A stretch of DNA of 64,000 bases, from positions 1 through 64,000 of the forward strand of contig JAGEMR010000062.1 of the NCBI GenBank assembly GCA_021030915.1. The letters are read 5' to 3'. This document shows, one piece after another, positions 56,345 through 64,000 of the stretch (the first letter of the stretch is position 1; every line of letters starts with the position of its first letter). A program made the position numbers and the translations under genes. The notes beneath the pieces are model-generated. The model did not search any database, was not told where the DNA came from, and saw only the letters and a list, made by a program, of their open reading frames with translations. Source of the DNA: Astrothelium macrocarpum (Eukaryota; Ascomycota; Dothideomycetes; Trypetheliales; Trypetheliaceae).

Positions 56345-57488
56345 CTATTCCTCATCTTCAGAATCATCATCCGAATCGCTAGGGTAGTTATCTGTCGTAT
56401 CTGATACTGCCGCTCGATCTGGGCTTGCATCTTGTGTCCAGCGTCCCCATCTGCCCCTCTCCTCAGCGGAGTAGTTGGCTTCGTTGAGTTGACGATAGTC
56501 ATCCTTCCATCTGCGAATGTTCATCGCGAAGACCCGATTACGCGTGCGCTCCCAGTCGAGTTCGCCAGCGATGTCGAATCTTCCAACACAATCCCAATGC
56601 ATGGAGCCTCGAAAAGTCTTCTCGTCAAGGAATCGGAACTCTATCACATTATCTGGTCCAAAGCTCGACTCCCCTGTGCCTGTGTCGCGCCCTCGCCAAT
56701 GGCACTTGATCGTGCCATTCTGGCTCTGCGGCAGTCGCCCAGAACGAAAGGTCCCTTCGAAGACACCAAAGTCAAATACACCCCACACATGGTAACTGCT
56801 CCGAGACTGGCAGAGGCGAATTTTTAGGGACTGAGAAATGTCCCAGCCCTCGCTGATTGCTGGAGCAGCAATTCTATATGCTCCACTGCTTCTGAGATTT
56901 TGTGGGATTACCTACCAAGAGTCAAAAACGTCGCAATAGAGCGGGCAAGTTTCATTGATAAGCACATACCGATGCTGTATCTTTCTTTGGCTTCTTGGCA
57001 ATAGTGTCTAGAAGCTGATCTTCTTCTCTTTTCCGTTTCTTTCGTGCCACTTCCTCCGCTTGCTCCTCTCGAGTCCTAATAGCGTGCATCTTCGCATCGT
57101 ATTCGGCTTTTCTGACCTTAAATTCGCTCTCAAGCTCCGTAGCGATATTTGCAACTTCGGATGGAACAACAAATTTGCCATCGTTGGCTTTCGCATACGC
57201 AAGTAATGCTTTCTTTGCAAGTTCCTTGCTAGATTTCGGCTTGATCCCGTAATGCACACACTGTGCGTTGTAGAATCTGCCTGTTTCGTCTTTGTGCGGC
57301 GGTGGCTGATGGACTCTGGGTTTGCCTTTCTTAGTGAGCAGAGGTGGGGGAGTAGTATAGTTGAGCAGAAACATTAGGCGATCACTGTTGCATCGTTCAA
57401 CCCTGTCGACTTCGAGATGGCCCTCGTCCTCCCATGATTTTATATACTCGAATGGACCCGGCCTGGGTCTCGGAAATTGAAGCTCCAT
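56345..57488 (-). CDS. Conserved fungal protein of unknown function
   Basis: Two exons, complement(56345..56911, 56970..57488), intron 58 bp (GTATGT..TAG), 361 residues. The first half has a charged coiled-coil with a nuclear-signal-like stretch (ARKKRKREEDQLLDTIAKKPKK). It is preceded by TGRFYNAQCVHYGIKPKSSKE, a SAP-like or fungal-specific segment. The second half (YRIAAPAISEGWDISQSL, YHVWGVFDFGVFEG, ESSFGPDNVIEFRFLDEKTF) looks like a beta-rich domain with conserved Trp and Gly. An acidic tail (DSDDDSEDEE) closes it. I know similar two-part fungal proteins only as hypothetical. No secretion signal; probably nuclear. Confidence 0.72.
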
Positions 57489-58144
57489 TCGTTCCGTCCA
57501 AAATCGATGCGAATCCGTTGTACCAGCTGGTCCCCAACTCGCTGTAGCCTACCTTGTCTATGGTACAGGTTATCAAAAAAAATTTGGAGTGCACGGTGGG
57601 ATATGAACTGGAAGTAAGACTTATTTAGCAAACAAAGTGGAGTGAAACTGAAGTTGTATGAGTCTGTCCAGTGCGAGCGAACGTACTCATGTATGCTGGA
57701 AGACAGGCTAATCCCAATATGGCAACTACTGCCATAGAACAATGGTACAAGGCCGGATCTACAGAAGTTAGTCCACCCCAGTAAAGCTGGAGTACAAAGG
57801 TATTCGTCAACTGGCTGATTTGATCCGTTCTCACTGTCACGAGATCGCTATAATTAGTAGGAACAAGCTCGATTGCTAAGCTATTCGGAAGCGCTGAGTA
57901 CAAGATGACGTGGGTTATAGAAACAGTACAAGGACGCCGCGTAAGGAAAGGAACAAGATACAGTTTTTGTGGTACCTGGGTATGCGCACAGGTCAGGTGT
58001 CGGAATAGGTTAGTGTGATTAGTCATCCATGCTTAGAGGACTACAGGTAATTCATAAGTATTCTATCTAGTCTACAACACTTATTCAAACTCAAGATTGG
58101 CACTCTACCCGGTACTTTTCCACGGTGACAACTATCGAAATTAG
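57489..58144. other. Intergenic region, no gene called
   Basis: A minus ATG frame of 133 codons (57625-58026) has no domain and a mixed composition. It is treated as chance. Confidence 0.45.
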
Positions 58145-58708
58145 CTATTTTGGATGAACACCAACGTCATCAAACATTCCATTCGTTGCCGGTTGGATGG
58201 GCACGTCATCAAACATTCCCTTCGATCCGGAGCCCTGATTTTGGCTCGATACAGGGCCACCTTGTGAAGATCTAGAAGCACACGCAGCCATGTTCTTTCT
58301 TGAAGTGGTACCCGGTATATCAATGCAATAGTCCCCAGGATCGCAAGGGTCGATCAGGGAATTCTGCTGGATGCGGGTGATTGGTAACGCTGATGGTCCT
58401 ACTTCGCAAGTAATATTAGGGGCATTATTGCTCCCAGACCTATCACAGTAGGAGTTGACAAAGACAGAGAATTGAGGTGGCATTCCAGGGGCAGGACAGT
58501 ATGTCACAGGTTTCCACGCCTCGGGCCCTCTTGTCGAAAGGTCAGAATAGATCGGCACATTGTCGCGTTTATCGGCTGGTATGGACGTGCTAAAGATTTA
58601 CATTATTAGTGAAATCGTTCTCGATACGTGTTCGAAACCTTACACTGGGGTGATGCCGATAGTAGATATGGAAAAAAAGAAGAGCGCGGAATGGATATCC
58701 AAAAACAT
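58145..58708 (-). CDS. Small secreted Cys-containing protein with duplicated GMFDDV motif
   Basis: Two exons, complement(58145..58589, 58644..58708), intron 54 bp (GTAAGG..TAG), 169 residues. A signal peptide (MFLDIHSALFFFSISTIGI) is followed by a Lys-Arg site (ADKRDN), the kind cut by Kex2-type protease. The mature part has several Cys (TYCPAPGM, SYCDRSG, NITCEVG, DPCDPGDYCIDIPG, ACAS), enough for disulfides. The C-terminus contains GSKGMFDDVPIQP followed by TNGMFDDVGVHP, two copies of GMFDDV 15 residues apart. Size, secretion and Cys content are those of candidate effectors or hyphal-surface peptides, but no family is recognised. It is next to a transporter remnant and a large wall protein. 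Confidence 0.72.
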
Positions 58709-59438
58709 GATACTCGTAATCGTCAGATAGAGTTTTAAATGACAAACAAAGGAAAGAAAGCGGCAGTTACCATTGCTTATATTTTCATGGCACCTTGTAA
58801 CGTATCAACACTGCTGTCATATCTCGTTTCATTAGGTGGAGATCATTGAATGGAAAAAAGGAAGACAGCGGCAACGTGTACAGCAGGAGTGGAAAGTGTT
58901 GCGACCGAGCCCGATGCCATGTATTCGGTGTGGTCGCTCCTTCGAATCGGTCCATTTCTTTACCCGAATTTGGTGTCCATTATGATTTCCCAAACTTTGC
59001 ATCAATTAGTTGAGCCAAAGCAAAAAGGAATCATGCCTGCTGTCTTTCATTCACGACAAAGATTTGCATCTGACTACTGTGGCTCCTTCACTCTCGGGTC
59101 ATGATTATTATCAGACCAATTGACCACAGTCGGGTATAAGGAAATGGTGACGCACTGGACAAGTAAGTGCCACCGGGGTTGCGATGACAAATATTTGGGA
59201 CTGCAAGCGCTGAAACTAGTCGTTAGTATATTAAGGAGACTCCCAATATACCCTCGAGGGAACATTCAATTTTTCAACGAAAATAAGTAATGGATAGGGA
59301 TTGGGTAAGCGGGTACTAAGCCATAGGAACTGAGGGTTTTCCCAAACGATTGCGAGCCCTATACGTACAACACTTCTATTCGTTGAGGAAACAGGAGAAG
59401 ACTTTCAACTTTTTACTCTAAACTTCCAGATCGTTGTC
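58709..59438. other. Intergenic region, no gene seen
   Basis: This is the promoter side of the small secreted protein gene and the flank of the transporter remnant. No coding signal is seen. Confidence 0.45.
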
Positions 59439-59945
59439 CTATTCTATTACCTTGATTCTAGACCACTGGCGTAAATGTTCTCCAAATCTCATTGACAAAA
59501 CAGGTACCGGCACCAGTCCAATAGCTACGAATCCAAGTACTGAATTTCCCGATCCTAGTCCAAGGTTTTAATACAACGGAGGTCCAGCTAGTAGCAGTAC
59601 GGCTCCTGCTGTGTGCTTTAGAACCGTCATCGCCGCAAGCGCACTGGCTGCATGTACTCCGAACGCATCAACAACGTATGTGCTGGGAGCAATTGTCGTT
59701 GCAGTGAGGCCAAACCCACAGATTTCTATGGCAAATACTGGGATAGCAGGATGAAGATGGACTTTGACGCTCCAGCCGTAAACGAAGAGACCAATTGGCA
59801 GGGCGAGTCTGCCAGCAATCATGAGTGGCGAGCAGTTCTCTGGTAGTTGTTCTCCAGTACGTGAGCGGAGTATTTGGAGACAGCGATCCAATGTTGAGCG
59901 ACATAGGACGATAGCAACCATCATACCGACCGCAATTCGATTGTG
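59439..59945 (-). pseudogene. MFS transporter remnant, C-terminal part only
   Basis: One minus-strand frame reads from about 59945 to 59439 with the C-terminal signature of DHA1-type multidrug MFS carriers: RLALPIGLFVYGWS, GFGLTATTIAPSTYVVDAFG, ASALAAMTVLKHTAGAVL, LAGPPLY, then after a stop NLGLGSGNSVLGFVAIGLVP and FGEHLRQWS. The internal TAA (59568-59570) sits where family members have an ordinary residue; CAA to TAA is a C-to-T change in a CpA context. The N-terminal ~300 residues are missing, and upstream sequence runs straight into the end of the neighbouring gene. So it is truncated and interrupted, and no longer a working transporter. Confidence 0.8.
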
Positions 59946-60112
59946 TCATATTAGCATTATGAATCCGTTCTCTAAGCCAGCTACACGATATATCACGGGT
60001 TCCCTCAAATCCGGGGAATTCATGTACACTCACATCACGTATTTGCCAAATGTTAACTGCGCTGAAAGGGGACCAGAAGGTCGCTTTCGATTCCCACTGT
60101 TCTAAGGCCCCA

Positions 60113-63100
60113 TTAAATATAAGTAGCTAGCATGATTACCCAGCTTGCAGCAAGGATCAAACTTTCAATAAAAGACGACCCAAATTTCCCTGCCCCCGAA
60201 GTGTTACTTGTCTGGATAGCATTCACGCCGCTTAGCGTAACACCAACTCCTAAGGTCGAAATAGCACTAGTAGGGCCATTTGGTACAGCTGCCGTCGTAA
60301 ACATTTTTGTAGTCCCGTCTATAACAAGTCCACCTAACGCGAGTGATAGTGTTTCTCCGTCTAGTACTTTATCTGGACCACTTGCTGTTAGTGTGACGCT
60401 GCCATCTATAACAGCAGAACCACTCTCCTCACTTGCTTGGACGGCAGTATGCCTCTGGTCAGATACATCTGTAAACGTGACCTCTAATTCAACTGGATCA
60501 GACAAAGACTCTTCATGGGCAGGTTCATGAACGACAAGCCCGTTGGGTGCCAGTGACAATATCATTCCATTTAACATAGTATCTGGACCACCAGCCGTAA
60601 GTGTTATTCTTCCATTGATAACTGCTATATTTCTCTCGTTGTCCGGTTCAGTTGCCGTATACCCAATCCCGGACACTCCTGTAAACACAGCTTGCCGTTC
60701 TGTGGTTTTAGACCCTATGTCAGTTGATATTGGTCTGAAGGTTACAGTAAATTCCGTAGTCGATGTATCCGGCGTGGAGGTAGGCGTGATAGAGTAGGCG
60801 TACAAGGATCCATCGGCTACGAGTCCTGATGGCCCAACACTGATCGTTTTCCCGTCCACGTGGATTGGTGAACTCCCAAGAGATAAAACTTTGCCGTCTA
60901 TTGTTGACGGCTCTCCGGCTACAGCAGTGTATGTATGACCCAGCATCGTGAAAACCGCAATAGGAGATCCGCCTGCTCCGTTGGCATTGGCGAATGTTGA
61001 CGGCGTTGGTAAGGGGATGGGTATAGTAGAGCTACTCTCCACCACGATGCCACCATATACATTCGAAATCACAATTCCACCGACTGTGGCAGCATGTCCT
61101 TGAGCAAGAGGTCTTCCGCCAACGATGATTTCGTCAGAAGCACCAGGACTAGCAACGATGGGATTGCCGCTTATCGTAGTAAAAGTCTGTCCTGGCGATA
61201 ATAGAGACATTTTAGAGCTACTACCTACTACAACACCGTGCGGCCCATTGAAAATGGCTATTCCAGCGACGGTAGTAGCTTTGCCTGGGAGGATCGAGTC
61301 GTCACCAATGAGGATACCTCCAGGCACGACCGCATCAATCACCATAGCCTGACCACCAATAACCAAGTGGTCTCCATTTGAAGAGATGGGGTCTCCGTCG
61401 TCTGCTACTGCCGCGCCAGGTTGGCCGTCCAGGGGATCGCTCCCTGTTACACGACCGCCCTCACCAATGACTGTCAGCATGGTGGCTGCTGGATCAGCAA
61501 ATGATGCTGGATCATCTTGAGTAGGTGGATCTTTGCCATTGCCCACAGATGCCACAATTTTGGGAATTGTAAGAATATTGCCTGGTGCTGCATAGATACT
61601 CGAACCAGTCACAGAAGCATCAGGATCATAATTTTTCGTGGCAGGCTCACTCGACACCGGAGCAGCTCCAGGAAAATCAGGTATAGGAGGATCGTTTGCA
61701 CCGGGGTCATTAGTAGGCAGAGGTATCTTGTGTCCTGGACTTGTATGGAAAGCCAGAGAATCTACCGTCTGGCTCGGTCGTTGTTCTGGAGACGAACCTG
61801 GCACCGCTGGAGTCGGCGATGGGAGCAAGTCAGATGACGTGAGCACCACCGCAAAAGGAGCTTGAGATAATGCGTATGGAGGATCGTATTCTCCCCTCAT
61901 ATCTGCAGAGCATGTTTTCCATAGTGGATCGATCTTCTGGAGGATACTCGTGGGAACAACTTATGCACGCTATCAGATTTCCAATTTTAACAGGAAGTGC
62001 TTTAAAGCAAAACACTCTTACCTAATATCGGGGCATAAGAATTTGTCGTTGGGCAAACTGAAGCGCTTGTTGCTCCAATACCATCCTCATGAGCCTCAAG
62101 ATAAGCCTCTGTCCAGGCAGAACACTGCGGCTGTCGATCGTAAATGCTCTGTGGTATAGGAGGTATTAAGTCGGAGTAATTAAAAGAAGCAGTAGCATCA
62201 TACAGCATGCTAAAATTCTGCCAAATGCTAGAGAGTTGAGCTGAGTTGGAGAGTGGTATAATGGTTGTATCATGTGTAGATCCAAGCGGCCCACAAGAAT
62301 TCGACGCATAGATGTTATGATATGAGATGTATACAGTAGGCGAAATAAAACTAGTATTGAGGGCAAAAGCTGTGGCTGGGCTATTGCGGATGCTAGTTTG
62401 AGATGTTATTAAGTTTGATATGTCGGTTTCAATTGGCCAATAAAGCAGACGGACTGTGCCCCCGGTAATGGCACATCCACCGCAGCCGATGCTACAGCTG
62501 GGCGCAAGCATCGACGAAGATGGCCAATAGGCATACTCTACGAATGATCCATTGGAAGCTGTATAATGAGTATACTGATAGCCAACCGATTGATATGACG
62601 GATCCCATCCTCCGGCTGGGTCAGGGTCGAACTGTGCTGCAAGCCAGTCCGCAATATACTGGCTGTAGAAAATAGAACATGCCGAGGAATCAACCGAGGC
62701 TTGAGTACAGCTTGGGATGTTGGCTTGTAGGCTGTAATAGGATCCTTGCGCGGAAGACGAGGCGAGACTTAACAAGGACACGTACGTATCCCAGCTCGAC
62801 TGACATTGCGGAACAGATGCGGGAAGCCTGCACGGAGGTGGAGTAATGGCAACATGAGGTGGAGTATACAGATATGTACTTAATCCCTCTGTCAAAGTGT
62901 CTGTGGAAGTAGTTGTCCAAGTGCTTCCAGGCATACCTGGATTTGTTATTATGTCTGTTTCAGTGGTTTGGATTATGGTAGTCATGTAAGTATATCCATT
63001 CGCAGCCATCGTCCGTGTATAGTCAAAGGTTTTTTTGGTGGTCCATTCATTTGATGACATTGCTGGATACCAATCCGTCTCAGTAGTGATGAATGTAAGA

Positions 63101-63666
63101 GTAGTTGAGGCAGACGCGGTCACTAATGAGATAGCATTTATGGAGTCATTCAGAGACCAAAATGACACCCAATTCGACCAGCAATTCCCAGAATCAAACG
63201 TAAAATTCCCGCTTATATTGGTGGCAGGAGCGGATGAAGACGATGTGGAGGAGAACCTGGTTAGAGTTTGACTTAACACTTTGGTGTTGTTCTCCGTCTC
63301 GTAGGGCGGAAAATATGTATCCGAGGCAGTGGTCAAATTTCTGTAGAGAGAGCTAGTTGATGGCGCAGTGCTTAAGGAAAATGAACCGTCTGAAGATCGG
63401 CTTAATCCGAATCCGGCAGCAATGTAATCCCCGACTCGTGCTGGTGAAGAAGTTGCCGTCTCTATGGAGATATTGCTGGGGCTGGTGGAGTGGATGCCAT
63501 ACTGCGCGGGAGAAGATACCATTGGAGAGATATGGGATGAGTTTTCTCTGAAATGCGTCGTATTCTGGGCTGCAAAAGGCTTACCATCTATACCTATTGC
63601 ACTGCAAAAGGTACCCAATATCCAATTTAGGCATAGGTAAAGAAGTTTGATATGAAAAGAAGTCAT
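60113..63666 (-). CDS. Large GPI-anchored cell-wall-type protein with internal repeats
   Basis: Two exons, complement(60113..61959, 62022..63666), intron 62 bp (GTAAGA..AAG), 1,163 residues. ATG 63666 opens a signal peptide (MTSFHIKLLYLCLNWILGTFCSA). Residues 25-250 are Ser/Thr-rich with many N-glycosylation sites. Residues 250-550 form a Cys/Tyr/Trp-rich region (GNCWSNWVSFWSL, CSIGCGGCAITGG, SAWTEAYLEAHE) seen in some fungal surface proteins. The second exon is built of beta-type units with patterns like GGILIGDDSILPGKATTVAG and GGIVVESSS, then two diverged ~85-residue repeats (ITLTAGGPDTMLNGMILSLA and VTLTASGPDKVLDGETLSLA). The tail (FIESLILAASWVIMLATYI) predicts a GPI anchor. No enzyme motif is seen; adhesion or wall structure is the likely role. 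Confidence 0.78.
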
Positions 63667-64000
63667 TTTAGACCGAAAAACGCCAGAATTTTAAAGGGAA
63701 CGATGGTAAACAGCAGTCTGCTAAAAAATGAGAGATGGGATAAACGATAGTCTACGGAAGGTAGTAGAAGGCAATAAGAAAATTTGCTTTGGCCATGTTG
63801 TGGCCGCACTACGGCTTTGCACCAGCCTCTACCTCTTGGCGCAGACCCGACTCCATACGGAGAGATATTGCCATCTGAAAAGCGACATTGGCCAACGAGC
63901 GGAAAATCGAACGGGAGTTCGTCAAGATGGCGCTCAGGCGTAGTAGAAAAGAGTAGCATGCTAGACAGAGCGGGAAAGCCGACATCAAGGCAGATAGTGT
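63667..64000. other. Right-edge flank, no gene seen
   Basis: This is the 5' flank of the wall-protein gene. The frames at 63663-63959 show no supportable product. Confidence 0.5.

Noticed and set aside
58709..64000. A subtelomeric or transposon-rich end
   Set aside because: There are no telomere repeats, no transposase or reverse-transcriptase motifs and no long inverted repeats. One decayed transporter is not enough to claim it.

Overview
The window is nuclear DNA of a filamentous ascomycete (Pezizomycotina type). Genes carry short introns of about 44-115 bp with GT-AG ends and CTRAY-like branch points. There are fungus-specific families: a Zn2Cys6 regulator, Ser/Thr-rich GPI-anchored wall proteins, GH79 and GH127 glycosidases, a fungal-type cytoplasmic dynein intermediate chain and mitochondrial ATP synthase subunit e. 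No bacterial operons, rRNA, CRISPR arrays or intact transposons were seen, and no tRNA was recognised. The class of the fungus cannot be fixed from the sequence alone.

Left part (1-22.6 kb) is mainly housekeeping with scattered metabolism: an RBR ubiquitin ligase, a salicylaldehyde-dehydrogenase-like ALDH, two same-strand KRE9/KNH-like GPI-anchored proteins, the dynein intermediate chain, divergent from it ATP synthase subunit e, a coiled-coil protein, a salicylate-hydroxylase-like FAD monooxygenase, the spliceosomal PRP4 WD40 protein, a basic RG-rich nuclear protein, and a DUF5872-like plus HVA1-TUDOR protein. The middle (23-39.7 kb) is looser: an HxxxDG acyltransferase-like protein, an SDR whose catalytic Lys is Asn, an unrecognised coding fragment, about 3.5 kb without an assignable gene, a GPI-anchored GH79 glycosidase, a threonine aldolase, a tiny two-exon gene, a fungal zinc-finger-like gene and a GFA/CENP-V protein.

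The region 40.5-55.0 kb looks like a functional neighbourhood: GH127, an MDR oxidoreductase, a secreted SMP-30-type lactonase, a Zn2Cys6 regulator and, divergent from the regulator, a full-length ABCB exporter. The perfect palindrome TCGGCCGA occurs twice, 21 bp apart, between the oxidoreductase and the lactonase, and once between the regulator and the exporter. This suggests a small co-regulated set for oxidising and exporting a sugar- or lactone-like compound (inference).

The right end (56-64 kb) is accessory in character: a conserved fungal protein of unknown role, a small secreted Cys-containing protein with a duplicated GMFDDV motif, a truncated MFS transporter remnant with a C-to-T-type stop, and a 1,163-residue GPI-anchored wall-type protein with internal repeats.

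Gene models with introns were assembled by hand from splice signals and checked for frame continuity. Two introns appear to be GC-AG. PRP4 seems to need a 10-nt microexon, and the Zn2Cys6 gene starts with a 9-nt coding exon.
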